NCBI GenBank assembly: GCA_930367215.1
Contig: OV884056.1
Coordinates: 253,855,127 to 253,919,126 of the forward strand
From: Pollenia angustigena
Lineage: Eukaryota; Arthropoda; Insecta; Diptera; Polleniidae
Direction: 5' to 3'
DNA: 64,000 bases
Position 1 is the stretch's first letter. Each line of letters begins with the position of its first letter. Below the pieces are notes generated by a model. The model was not told the origin of the DNA and made no database searches. It was given only the letters and a program-made list of their open reading frames with translations. A program made the translations under genes and the position numbers. Positions 29,305 through 40,810 of the stretch are shown piece by piece.

Positions 29305-31702
29305 GTCGATCACTTTTTTAATAAGGTGTAGAAATACGGGTATAATACCATCTTTTATATTGAATTCTACCAAAAATATACACAACATTTTCGAAACGAC
29401 AATAAGTACAAAATCTACTACAAGACAAACACTTACAAAATACATTCAGAACTTTCACAGTAAAGTACTCAACTTATTGGTTACACACAAGCATGAACTT
29501 TTAAAGCACAATGAAAGGGAAAAGGAAAATATTAAAACATCAATTGACAATCTTTTAACAAAAGATGAAGCAGCGATATTGTGGAACAGTGAGGATTTTT
29601 TGACAAATAAAATGAAGGAAAAATTAAATATTAAACATAAGGAAAAATTTGAAAAACTGAGTGAAATGCAAAAAAGGGAATTGGAAATAAAATTTAATAG
29701 AAACTGGTTTAGAAACTTGACCAACACTGAGATACCTGAGGATGTACAGTGGATTCTTTCTCTAGGGAAAAAACATGCACTCCCTGTAGCTAGGGATGAA
29801 TTCCCGATGTTAAAATTCATAGCAGGTGGCGAGGATTTCATACAGACTATACAAGATAAGGAAGAGCAGGAAATATCAAGGATGAGATTTACATCAAATG
29901 TTGACAATCACTTAAATAAGCTAAAAATTAATAACAGGGACAAATTCACATTGAATGTAATGGAAAAGGCGAAAAAGTTTTTGAAAAACAACGATAACCT
30001 TTTGATATTAAACGCCGACAAAGGTAACGTTACCGTAGCCATGGAGAGAGTGGAATATGAAAAAAGAATGCAACATATTGTTGGAGACATGATGACGTAC
30101 CAAAGGGTAAATAAAGATCCAACAAATGGACTACAAAAGATTAATAATGATTTAGTAGAGGAAATGTTTAGTAAAAATTTAATATCAGAAAGCGAGAAGA
30201 GAAGATTAAAAACTGAAGTTGCTTTAGCACCAAGGATATATGGCCTTCCCAAAATCCATAAAGAAGACCACCCATTAAGGCCAATATGTTCTTCTATTAA
30301 CACTCCAGCAAGTGAGTTGTGCAAATATATTACTGTGATATTAAGAATGACTACGGAAAACTCAAGATTTAATGTTAAGGACTCAGTGCAATTTAGAAAT
30401 AGGATAAAAGACTTGACTATACAGGACGATGAAAGATTAATTTCGTTTGATGTTGTATCTTTGTTCCCCAGTATCCCTGTCGATCTAGCTTTAGTAACTA
30501 TAGAGGAAAAATGGGAAGAAATCTCCAGGTATACAAAAATGGAAAAGAATTTATTTCTACGAATTGTAAAATTCTGCATCAAGGATAATCGTTATTTTAA
30601 ATATGACGGCAAAATTTATATACAGAAAAAAGGTCTTCCGATGGGCTCACCAGCATCACCCATAGTTGCAGACATCGTGATGGAAAAACTCTTAGAGACG
30701 GTGTTGGAAAATTTAACGATAAAACCCAAAATCTTGACGAAGTATGTTGATGACATTTTTAGTATAGTTCGGGAAAGTGCAATTGAGGAGGTATTGACAA
30801 AGTTAAATAATTTTCACCATAGAATCAAATTTACTGTTGAGGAAGAGTGTAATTTTAAATTACCATATTTAGATACTATTGTAATTAGGGAAGGTAACGT
30901 TTTAAAATTGGACTGGTACCAAAAACCAACGTCTTCTGGTCGAATAACAAACTATTTTTCGAAACACCCTAAAAGAGTTATTATCAATACCGCTAACAAT
31001 TTAATAAAAAGAGTGCTAAGCCTAAGTGACGCTGAATTCCATAAAAACAATAAAAGAAAAATCCAGAATATCTTACTAAATAACAATTTTCCGAGAAAAC
31101 TTGCCGACAAACTTATCCGTGATTACGATAAAAAAGTAGTTAATAATTATAAAGTAGCAGTGGAACCAAAAATATATAAGTCACTTACATACGTACCTGA
31201 TTTATCCGAAAGATTTGAAAAATCAAAATTATTTAATGGTGAAAATATTACAATAGCACATAAAACCGACAACAATCTTTCCAAAATATTTAGTAAGACA
31301 AAGGATAAAATAGAAATGATGGATAAATCTAATTTAATATACCAAATACCATGCAGCGGAAGTTTAACTGAGGAATGTGATATGGTTTACATAGGTACAA
31401 CAAAAAATAAACTGAGGACCAGAATCGCTGGTCACAAATCTGATAACAAATTAAAACTCAGTAATCCAACACAAAAAACTGCATTGGTAAAACATTGTCT
31501 GGAAAATAAACACTACCCTAATTTTAATGAAGTCAAAGTTTTACAAACCGAACTTAATTACAAACGAAGGTACATACTGGAGATGCTAAACATCATAAGA
31601 ACAAAAACAACACAGCGTATCAATTTTAAGAGCGACATAGAGAGTACTTGTTCCAACAACTACATACATTTAGTCAACAAAGGGAATAGAAAAATGCAAT
31701 AA
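29300..31702 (+). CDS. Penelope-like RT + GIY-YIG endonuclease
   Basis: The frame is open from 29300 to 31702 (about 800 codons). It contains an N-terminal RCRNTGIIPSFI-like motif typical of the family. The RT domain has SFDVVSLFPSIPV, GLPMGSPASPIVAD and the catalytic YVDD (KYVDDIFSIV, ~30742). The C-terminal GIY-YIG endonuclease has YQIPCSGS, then MVYIGTTKNKLRTRIAGH (~31381-31434). The protein copies element RNA and cuts the target. No ATG is found before about codon 103, so the true 5' end is probably in an upstream exon in or near the left repeat (Penelope elements can have a small intron), or the start has been lost. The rest is unbroken. Confidence 0.85.
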   Translation: MKSITFLIRCRNTGIIPSFILNSTKNIHNIFETTISTKSTTRQTLTKYIQNFHSKVLNLLVTHKHELLKHNEREKENIKTSIDNLLTKDEAAILWNSEDFLTNKMKEKLNIKHKEKFEKLSEMQKRELEIKFNRNWFRNLTNTEIPEDVQWILSLGKKHALPVARDEFPMLKFIAGGEDFIQTIQDKEEQEISRMRFTSNVDNHLNKLKINNRDKFTLNVMEKAKKFLKNNDNLLILNADKGNVTVAMERVEYEKRMQHIVGDMMTYQRVNKDPTNGLQKINNDLVEEMFSKNLISESEKRRLKTEVALAPRIYGLPKIHKEDHPLRPICSSINTPASELCKYITVILRMTTENSRFNVKDSVQFRNRIKDLTIQDDERLISFDVVSLFPSIPVDLALVTIEEKWEEISRYTKMEKNLFLRIVKFCIKDNRYFKYDGKIYIQKKGLPMGSPASPIVADIVMEKLLETVLENLTIKPKILTKYVDDIFSIVRESAIEEVLTKLNNFHHRIKFTVEEECNFKLPYLDTIVIREGNVLKLDWYQKPTSSGRITNYFSKHPKRVIINTANNLIKRVLSLSDAEFHKNNKRKIQNILLNNNFPRKLADKLIRDYDKKVVNNYKVAVEPKIYKSLTYVPDLSERFEKSKLFNGENITIAHKTDNNLSKIFSKTKDKIEMMDKSNLIYQIPCSGSLTEECDMVYIGTTKNKLRTRIAGHKSDNKLKLSNPTQKTALVKHCLENKHYPNFNEVKVLQTELNYKRRYILEMLNIIRTKTTQRINFKSDIESTCSNNYIHLVNKGNRKMQ

Positions 31703-31765
31703 TATTATTAAGTTTAGTAGTAATTATGATGACGAGTTAAAAACAACTATAAGAAATTTTGTTTG

Positions 31766-32075
31766 TTTATTTAAAATCCATTGTGAGTACGTTTGTCAAT
31801 ATATAAAAATACTGTTTAAGAAAAATCTATTGTTGTTGTATTACTGTTGTTAATATTGTGTTTATCGTTTGTTTATGAAAATTGTCAATTATACTTAAAT
31901 GTATTATTGTTTGTTCACTTGAAACTAAATTATACTTACCTTTTGTATTGTTTTTATATTTAAATTAAAGATACTCCCTGAGGATGCTACTCGAAGAGTA
32001 GCGAAATATTGGAAAAAATAAAGAAGAATTTTAAAGAACAATCCAGGCCTCGAGCTCAACTATTTTATTTTTATT
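31766..32075 (+). repeat. Penelope element right terminal repeat
   Basis: The inverted partner of 28995-29304, in the opposite orientation. It holds the plus-strand hammerhead-like core at 31978-32006 and ends CTCGAGCTCAACTATTTTAT. Confidence 0.9.
31978..32006 (+). ncRNA. hammerhead-ribozyme-like core (right repeat)
   Basis: CUGAGGA (31978-31984), one U, a stem GCUACUC-GAA-GAGUAGC (31986-32002), then GAAA (32003-32006), followed by UAUUGG. Same core as in the left repeat, here on the coding strand downstream of the ORF. Activity not shown. Confidence 0.5.
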
Positions 32076-32136
32076 ATTAAATTGGAAAGGTCAAATAAAA
32101 AACAACTTAAATAGATTATCAATAACAATTTTAATT

Positions 32137-32279
32137 AATTTTCATGTTGTAAAATTCCTTTCTTCATAAAAATAATTTAATGAAAATTAAATTTCATGAA
32201 CTTAAGCCTCATTAAAAATATTAAAAATTTGGATAAAAAACCATAAATAGTTCAACAAAATAACCACAATACTAATTAT
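32137..32279 (+). repeat. direct copy of the palindrome half plus flank
   Basis: 143 bp matching 28444-28586 with about seven differences. It lies immediately to the right of the Penelope element's 3' target duplicate. Confidence 0.85.
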
Positions 32280-33164
32280 GTTAAATTTATTTAAAACTTC
32301 TTTAAATTAAATATAAATCAGTTTCTAATAATTTACGATAACGTCTTTCAAAAATTATTTCTTCTCTGGGAAGTTAAATTCAATATTATTTGAATTTATA
32401 TTTTTGAAATTAATATTTTAAAAATATATTCAAATCAATTGAAAAGCACACAAATTTGTTTGAAAAAAATTTAATTTAAAAAGAAATAAATAAAATAAAT
32501 TTGTATAAAACTTATTGAATAAAAAAATTTCAGACTTCGCATGAAAAAATTTTATAATTTAAAAAAAAAATTTCTAAATATTTTAATTCAACAAAAATTT
32601 TTTGAATTACTCATAATCTGTTCTTCGATATTAGAATTATAATGTTTTTTTTTTTATTCCAAAAAGAGTGGTATTTAAATTGATTTCCAGCAAATAACTG
32701 TACGTTTCTATTTGGATAACAATGGCAAGGAAGTTTTATTACAAAGGGCTTAGAGCTCAGTCCATGGTCCTACATACATTTGCTTCGAGCAATTCAACCT
32801 CAAAACAACCTCACAAATTGCACTTTACCATAATTCAAGGAACATAATATTGCTTTTAGTTTCTGACCAGTTTTCTGCCGAATTTATGTCTAAATGCCAT
32901 GGAAAAGAACCTTGTGTAAGTTAAGTAACCAGTAACTGCATAATATCGGTAAATTTTTCAATTTTTCAAATACGAAATTTTCGTACTTTTAATGTTTGTA
33001 TATTTAATGGAGCTGCACTTTTTTTATCACAGTATTTAATTAGATTGTCTTCCTCATTTTTCAAGGAAAAATTTAAAAAAAATTAATAGAAATTTTTGTA
33101 TATAAAATTTTTTTGTTTGAATATTTTTATTTTCTACCAATTTCTAAAGCTACAAATCAATTTT
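32280..33164. other. no gene seen
   Basis: AT-rich sequence with runs of A and T. No supported coding frame, RNA gene or terminal repeat. Confidence 0.5.
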
Positions 33165-34168
33165 TTTTATACCCTCCACCACAATTAGTTGTGAGGAGGG
33201 TATATTAAGTTTGTCATTCCGTGTGAAACTTTTTTATTATTCATCTCAGACCCCATAAAGAATAAATATTCTGGGTCCTTGAGTAATTCTAAGTCGATTT
33301 AGCCATGTCCGTCTGTCTGTCCGTCTGTTGAAAACACGCTCACTTTTGAACACCTCAAAAGAATTGAACAAGCTTGGTGCCCAATTGCTTGTAGTTATCC
33401 TAAGCAGTTTGAGATTGAAATCCAGCAAAATCGGTTCTGTACGACCAGAGATATGAATCAAAATGTGGAACCACCACCTAAAAAAATTGATAATTTTGTT
33501 ACATAAAATAACATAAATGCTGGAACAAGGCACGGAATGAGATAAGATTTTGCAATAATTTGTTTTATTTGACTTGAAATCACGCTGTTAAATTTCGTGA
33601 TGATCCGTCCATAATTTACCCTAAGCGCAATATAAACAATACTCCCGGAAAACAGTTTAGTACGACTAAAACCGTAAAAAATAACGCTAGCGTAACAAAA
33701 TTAGGTATGCCACAGTTTTTTTAGGAATATAAATAACACTGTGAAATTTCGTGACGATCGGTCCATAATTTATTTTAGGCCCCATATAAACCCTACTACC
33801 GGAAAACAGTTTAGTACACCTAAAACCGTAAAGAATAATGCAATCACAACAAATTTTGGCTCGTCACAGTTTTATAAGACTATAAATGATACTGTGAAAT
33901 TTCGTACTGTGAAATTGGTAAGTCAGAGTTTTAAAGGACTGGAAATGACGCTGTGAAATTTCGTGATGATCGGTCAATAATTTACCCTAGGCCCCATATA
34001 AACCCTACTACCGTAAAACAGTTTAGTCGCCTAAAACCATAATTAATAACAAATCGTCACAGTTTAAGATAATAATAACATCATACAGGTATTACTCCTT
34101 AAACATTCGAACTGTCGGTGGAGGGTATCAAAGATTCGGCACAGCGAATATAGCACTCTAACTTGTTT
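33165..34168. repeat. dispersed repeat, copy 2 (TACCCTCCACC / GGTGGAGGGTA)
   Basis: Inverted ends at 33170-33180 and 34118-34128, with the shared tail to CTAACTTGTTTT. Internal 150 bp sub-repeats begin near 33592, 33740 and 33950 with one short internal duplication near 33890-33915. It is closely similar along its length to copy 1 at 26840-27750, in the same orientation. Confidence 0.8.
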
Positions 34169-34483
34169 TATTTGAATTAAATTGATTTGAATATATTCAG
34201 CTTAGAATATTTGAATTTAAAAATAATTATAGAAAATTTTCGAGAATCCAACTTATTTAATATAAAAAATTTCAAATAATTTTTTTTATAGTATATTTTT
34301 ATTAAATATATCAAAATATATCAGAATTTTACTCGATATAATAAAAATTAATACAACAAATATTTTAACAAAATATCTTAAACTAAAATTGTCTTTATTT
34401 TATTTTATAAAATAGAAAATAAAATTAAAAAAAAGTATTTTAATTTTGTATTTAATTCATATCTTACCGCTATGAGTATCATA

Positions 34484-35262
34484 CACAAGTTTTTTTTATA
34501 AAAATTTTTAATTAAAATTTTTATTTTTTCCTGTTTATTGGGTACTTTTGAAAAATGTAAAAAAAAGTAATATATAATATACCTATCTGAAACTTCTGAA
34601 GGAGGTAGCTAATATACGAACATTATTATTTCTACTCAAAAATCCAATCATCGTAGACATTTGAGACTTTTTTTATGATTGGATACATCCGTGATGCGAA
34701 AACGCAACACTGGGCCTAAACCATATACAAATTACATAAAATGATCAAATAAAATATATTATACAATCACTTGCTATTTTAAACAACATAATAAAACATG
34801 TAAATTATAAGTTGTTGTTACTTATGTGTTTTGAAATTTCGATCATTTTTTCACCTTTTTCAAACAAATGGCCAATTTTTAAATGCAGGATATTACGCAG
34901 TAAGTAAATTCTCCATGTCAAAGTAGTCCCGTGATAGGTCTTTGGGGGTAGATACCGGTTCTAGTTCTAACAGTTTATATGAATAAGACCTATCTCTTTT
35001 GTATGGGGTTGTCATTGGTTAATTGATTGGTTAATTTGGCCAGTCACACATCATTCTCAATGAACGTGTTTAGTGTTAGTTATAACAATGTAAGATTATT
35101 TCGATACAATTTAGTATTATTTCAATAAAACAAGTCCTAGATCTAAATTTAAGAACCAAATTTTAGAAAGTCCCAAAAAAAGTGTCACACCATCGGTGAA
35201 GACTGTACCGTAATTCATTACTTTTTTACCTTCTTGTTCTTTATATACCAGTTAGATGATTA
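34484..35262. repeat. segmental duplication, copy 1
   Basis: It matches 48350-49000 with small indels. The match covers the right half of the GGCCC MITE and then a unique-looking tract (GATAGGTCTTTGGGGGTAGA, AATGAACGTG, TAGTGTTAGTTATAACAATG, CCTTCTTGTTCTTTATATAC). The similarity runs beyond the MITE, so more than the element was copied, or a larger element is involved. Confidence 0.75.
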
Positions 35263-36768
35263 GCAGGTGGATTCACAACTCCATCCCAACTATACAATTT
35301 TATAAAACTCGCACTTTATAAGTGACTTACAAAGTGCCATTAAAATGTCGATAAATTGATCTGTGAATGCATCATCCAAACGACCACCTTTTTTGGCAAG
35401 CTCATCTTCTATATGGTTGCCCAGACAGTTCGCATGCTCTAGTACTAACATTATCGTTACTCTCGAATGCTTCGCAATCTCATTAAAAGATATCAGAATT
35501 TCTGCAGTTTACCTAGATATCGTATAGACACCCGCTAGGAAAGCAATGGCAGATCCGCGACGCTCTACGCTTGTCTGCAGGAGACAAGATTTTATGGCAG
35601 GATTCGAACCCGCAACCCCAGCACTGATAGACTATCTCACTACCAGCGAGCTTAGCGGTGCACTCAATAATACCTCAGCCAGTTAGCCACCGCTTTATGG
35701 CAGAGATTTCCGCCTGCAGGACACTGCAGTCATCCAGCAAGCAAAAGGGACTTTTAATATCCAGTTCCTCTGTGAAGCTACCTATTCTTCATTTTCACAA
35801 ACGTTAGAGTCTATACACTGACGAAAAATATTTTTTTTTTTAATAGCTTTTTGTTTATTTTGCTAGACACATGCCAAATGCAACAAACTTTAAAATTGCA
35901 GGGGGTTAAATGAGCAATTTTGTTGCATCTTTTTGCTTAAAGTTGCACTAAAAATTTTTAAATAAACTTTTTAATAAAATTTAACGGATTTTTTAAGTTT
36001 TTTCCTTCCCTGTAAACTAAAGGGAAATCGAGTTAGACCTTTTGATATTTAGCCATCGATATATTCTTTGAAAAAATTATTTTTAATTAAAAAAATCAAA
36101 TGCTTTACTGTAAAAAAATATATGTATAATATGCATATGTATGTTTATGCAAGTTGAGAAAACTTTTGGAAATGGAAATAAGAAAATCGTTGATAATACT
36201 CCAGCCTGGCCTATTTGCACAAGACGTATAAGAAAGAGGACTACACAAAATAACAACAAAATCATCAAATACAACTCAAAAGGCTTGTGCGAATTGTTGG
36301 TTAAACTTTAAGCACAAATAAAACGGAAATGTTTTCATTTAATTTTGTATTCGCCAATGGCGCCAATCCAAAACAAAAAAAAAAAAAAAAAACGAAAAGA
36401 AAAATGTACTTTTAACAGTTTCTCAAACCCATCTGTATGTTTATGACATACATATGTTTTTGTACACACTTACATTCATACATGCACATACATTTGCATA
36501 TGTTTATGTTTCACTAAAATTCAAGTAACATGAATAAAGAACTTAAACACTGTACGATGATATTAAAGTCTTATGCCAGAATTCATAAAAAATTTAAATT
36601 TAATAAAGGCTCACAAAACCAATTTTCTATGAAATTTTTCCTTTAAAATCGTATGTTAAGTTAAATAATCGTTTATAAATAAAGCAGTTAAGAAATAACA
36701 CATTGCTGGATTTAAACGCTTGAAACGTCTTGGGCCTTTTCGGATATTCATTTCAAATGCAGTGAATA
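35263..36768. other. gene-free interval
   Basis: Apart from the tRNA-like segment at 35590-35700, I see no gene. There is a long A-run at 36372-36389 and TACATATG-type simple sequence at 36440-36510. Confidence 0.5.
35590..35700 (-). repeat. tRNA-derived SINE-like segment (candidate)
   Basis: On the minus strand it contains TAAGCTCGCTGGTAGTGAG (35636-35654, like a tRNA A box region) and GGTTCGAATCC (35600-35610, a canonical B box), about 30-40 bp apart, in a GC-rich island. An additional TGGCTAACTGGC lies upstream. It may be a SINE head or a tRNA pseudogene. I could not close a full cloverleaf. Confidence 0.45.
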
Positions 36769-37880
36769 CACGCAGAGTAAAAATATGGTTGGGCATGGTT
36801 ACGGCAACAACACTATGATTAATGTAACAATATATTGTTGTCGTAAACAAATAATTGTTATTTTTATTTAATATCAACAATATTATAGTTACTGTAAACA
36901 TATCAATGTTTATCGCAATTATGAATTTGAGTATTGTTGACCGAAAAATAATTATTTTTCTAACAACTTAATTATGATAACTTTCTAAACATATTATATT
37001 TCTCACAACCATATCATGATATTTAATAGCCATAACATGATAACTTTCTATACATTTATCATATTATATAAAATATGCAATCAAACTATTTTTACTCTAA
37101 TCATATTATGTTAGCGCCATTTGTAAAATAATTTTGAAGCAGTTGTGTCGTTTTTTTATTTGTGAGCGGTTAAACAATTAAAAGATAAATTTCCATAAAA
37201 AAATAAGTTTAAAGAAATTAAAAAATTAAAATATTAGCGGAGTTCATTCAAGTATTAGTGATGTAATAGTGCAAATGCAAAATATCATAGTTTTTTTGTA
37301 AAATCCAACAACAAAACAAACAGAGATTTCGTTATATATTATAAAAGTGCTACGATATTTCATCAACATCTTAAAATCGAAAAAATGGACACACGCAGTT
37401 GCCCATGAAAACCACAGATTTTGCATTTGCTCTTTTGCAAGCCTCATATTGAACTCCGCTATTTGATTAACATTAAGAAAAATTGTAAAAAGCCACAAAA
37501 TAAAAAATCGATGCAAAAATATTTAAATTTATTTTGTATTTTAATGACAGCTATGAATGATGATTATTCTAAAATTATTATGATTAACATGATGATAATA
37601 TGATTACTTCTTAACTTATTATGATTAACATGACAATAATATGATTAATTTCTTAGCTTATTATGATTAACATGACAATAATTTGATTACTTCTTAACTT
37701 AGTATGATTACCAGAATAATAATATGATTAAGGGAAAAATATTATGATGACATATTACGAATATATTTAGTCATAATATGATTCAATAATAATCTTAATA
37801 TGGTGACTACAATCATAATTCTTATCATAATATGGTGCTATTAGAATATGTTTACCACAACTATGTTTTTTCTTTGCGTG
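36769..37880. mobile_element. TA-flanked MITE, family A copy 2 (1.11 kb)
   Basis: Starts CACGCAGAGTAAAAATATGG and ends CATAGTT-complement ...TTTTTTCTTTGCGTG, flanked by TA at 36767-36768 and 37881-37882. It shares long stretches with 47168-48192. At 37555-37735 is a local array of about 43 bp units (TTATTATGATTAACATGACA) repeated about four times. Open frames inside are not credible. Confidence 0.85.
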
Positions 37881-37882
37881 TA

Positions 37883-39116
37883 GTTTGCGATATTGCTTTG
37901 AATCTGCTGATGCTTATATTTTGCTTAAATGGAAGCTTGTATTTACATAAAACATGATAATTAACATGTTATATACATACTTACTTATTCACTACATCCG
38001 CTATTTTTGGGCATCATTTATTATCAGTGATGCATTTTAGAGGACATAGCATTTGCAGTGTAGCAACTTGATGCAGTACTGGACGTACTGCGCATCAAAT
38101 GCAGCGTAGTGATGCACTTCCAAACAGCCCTCTTTTTTTTGGATAAAACATAATCAGAAATCACTTACCTATATTTATCTGCAAAATTAAAATTTAAAGT
38201 GACAATCTCATACCTCTGCCTTATATTTTTTTTTTTTATTAAAAATGCACGTGTTTCATGCACAATTTGCATAAAGTGTAAAAACAACTTAAAGTATAGG
38301 AAAACAGAAATACATGGAACATGCATATTTTATAAAAAAAACAGATTTCATAACATGAAATTTAAAACATTTACCAAAAATTTGCAGATATATGAACATA
38401 CGACTGAATTTACGATCTCATGTACAAACAGAAAAAAAATTATAAAAGAAAAACACAACAGAACCAAACCAAACCGAACCGAACAACAACAAGAAACAAA
38501 ATTTAAAATAACAAAACGTGCAACAACAAAAAGCTCAGACGCGTCCGAATATAATTAAAGATAAACAAGAACGCATAAGCAACCAGCCAACCATCTACTC
38601 ACATGGATACATATCGTATGTCTATTAATGTAAAGTTCAAGTACAATTAAGGAATGAGCAGAATTCAATTAAAGCTTAACATTTTTATTAATTAAGTTTA
38701 TGCATTATAATTGAAAATGGGCCGAAATGGTGAGTATTCTTGAGCTTGGAGAACAAAACTGGGTTTCATGCTCGTATTTAGCTTATTAATAGTTTGATCG
38801 GTGTTAAACAAGGCTTAAAACCATTTCCATTATTTTACGTTGAACTAAAATAAACATCGTTCTGAAATAGAAGTCTTCAGAAATAAGAAAGCATGTTATA
38901 TAACTCTAAAAATTAACAGCCATATTCATAAAAAAATCTTAATTCAGGTTTTAGATACATTTTAGTTAAAAAACATTTTAAGCCTAAAATATTCATACGG
39001 GCAAATCCTGCGTGACGACCGCTACATTTGCACGCGTTCTCCGTTTGAAATATAAAAATTTGTTGGTCTTTCAAAAAAGATGGCTTCAACTTATGTATAG
39101 TATTTAGTGACATTAA
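37883..39116. other. gene-free interval
   Basis: AT-rich with no convincing coding frame. The 119-codon frame at 38199-38558 is low-complexity and lysine-rich with no recognisable domain, and is not accepted. Confidence 0.5.
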
Positions 39117-39785
39117 CCCATATCGTTCCAATGTTCGATTTTTCGAACAGTAAATTTTACGCGTTTTTGAAATTTTTTTACTTTTTTTAGGTAAGACAAA
39201 GAACTAATTTTTTTAAACAATTATATATTGTAAGTGGTTAGCTACAAATATAAAAATAAAAGTTCTTACCCACTTCACTCCTCCCTTGTATAACAAGGGG
39301 GATGAAAAAACATTAATTTTAGCATAATTTTAAAAAGTGAAAACTTTGTATAAAATATAAAAAAATTAAAAAAGTGAAAATGCAGTTCCATTGAAAAACG
39401 ATTAAACTTTCAACAAGAGCAAAAACATTTCCTTGTTTTTCACTTGTGTTTTTGATATTTGACTTTAAAAAGCAGTGTTCGATTTTTCGAACACTGGGCA
39501 CTATTTAGCACTTTTGTTTTTGCTCTGAAAGGCTAACTGAATCATCGCATATTCACGATGAATAAACGGAAATAAATTTATTCTGTTTTTGCTGAACAAT
39601 AAAAAGCTTATGAACAATCCGCGTTCTGTGAGAAATATTTTTCGTGCGATTCGAGGAACTGACGGTGCGAATAATCGGTCACTACAGCTGTAGCTGAGAG
39701 TGTTATCATTGGTCCAAATTTTTTTAAAATTGAGGAAAATCAGAATGTTACCCTCAATGATAACCTCGCACCATATTTTGTTTTT

Positions 39786-40400
39786 GTTAGGACCATCACT
39801 CAGGGGATTGCCCCTACTAATTTATTGCATTGGGTTGGAACTAGGAAAATAGGTTATGGAAAGGAGAGAAGAGGTAGTAGTGCCTGTTAATATTCGCCTT
39901 GAATTTATTCATGTTGACAGTGAGAGGAAAGGTTATTCCACATACGAACAGTCCGGCAAAAAAACGAATTTTCCCTGTAATGCATTGTACGATTTACCGG
40001 CCAATCGACCACAAAAAGATGGTCTCTTGAGAAAAAACAAAAGTACGGGTTTCGGTCTCGGCCAAGCGTATCATTCATGTTCTGAGGCAAAGCACCAACA
40101 TCGGATATGCTTGGTCTATAATCAAATGATTACGAATGCCAAAGGTTGCTGTCATTTGCAAAAGAGTAGATATGGTTGGAAGTTTGAACTAGGAGGTCAT
40201 TAAGAAAAATAAGAAGTATAAATAGTAGGAGAAAGAACGGAGCCTTACGTCACCCCTGAATAAACTTTGAACTCGTTTAGTGTTAAAACTCTGATAAAAC
40301 TCAATATAAATCGAGAGAATTTATCACCGACACCAAATGCAATAAGTTTTGACAAGAGTGCACCATACCAGACTCTGTCAAACGCCTTGAAAATATGTTA
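39786..40400 (-). pseudogene. LINE RT fragment, internally deleted
   Basis: On the minus strand, 40400-40230 encodes an RT segment (FKAFDRVWYGALLSKL...). After a break, 40203-39905 resembles the C-terminal region of a LINE (VVDWPVNRTMHYRENSFFCRTVRMWNNL). The latter is closely related to 56896-57420, and the 3' UTR-like sequence also matches 56750-56890. Frames are broken and the middle is missing. Confidence 0.65.
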
Positions 40401-40628
40401 AACAATTACCTTACTTACGCCAAAATGGTAATGAACCAGTATAGCAACTTGAACATCAAGGGCATGGTCTCGGTGAGATCTGGTTTCAACAAGACGGCGC
40501 TACGAGCCATACATTTTGGTGAGCACTTAATTTCATGTTTTTCTATGGTAAAATTTCCACCTAGATCTTTCGATATCACACCTTAGACCATTTTCTCTGG
40601 GGATATGTAATGACTGTCTTCAGGAATA

Positions 40629-40810
40629 ATGCCCGTAATTTCTACAAAAAGTAATCTAACTGTGCATAGAAATCTATGGTGTAAAAGCTTCCATATTTTA
40701 AAGGGAAAATGAAAGTAAAAACACGTAGGCAAAATAAACTTTGAAATATGTAAAGATAACTGTTAGGTACGAAAACGACCTGTTTTCTTTTTGTAGAAAT
40801 TACGGGCATA
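40629..40810. mobile_element. 182 bp MITE with 23 bp perfect inverted ends
   Basis: ATGCCCGTAATTTCTACAAA... at 40629-40651 is the exact reverse complement of 40788-40810. No coding potential. Confidence 0.8.

Larger units (their letters stand above)
28998..32112 (+). mobile_element. Penelope-like retroelement with inverted terminal repeats
   Basis: The 17 bp AGATTATCAATAACAAT is present at 28981-28997 and 32113-32129 and is read as the target duplication. Inside, 310 bp repeats lie in inverted orientation (28995-29304 and 31766-32075) around a single large RT/GIY-YIG frame. Inverted terminal repeats are a known arrangement in Penelope-like elements. About 37 bp of extra tail follows the right repeat. 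Few differences between the repeats and an almost unbroken ORF suggest a fairly recent insertion. Confidence 0.9.
28137..34716. mobile_element. GGCCC-type MITE split by a 6.2 kb insertion
   Basis: The two halves, 28137-28273 and 34484-34716, match the intact 370 bp copy at 48215-48584. They carry the same inverted ends (GGCCC.G.GTTGCGTTTTCGCA). The interruption (28274-34475) is bordered by GTATCATA at 28266-28273 and 34476-34483, an 8 bp duplication. The inserted DNA includes a palindrome, a Penelope-like element and a dispersed repeat. Confidence 0.75.

Noticed and set aside
29455..30582. Two long minus-strand frames (150 and 224 codons)
   Set aside because: They are shadows of the Penelope RT coding sequence on the other strand.
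37555..37735. CRISPR-like array (about 43 bp units)
   Set aside because: The units are contiguous AT-rich micro-repeats without unique spacers, inside a eukaryotic MITE.
38199..38558. 119-codon frame
   Set aside because: Lysine/asparagine-rich low-complexity translation of AT-rich DNA; no motif and no conserved context.
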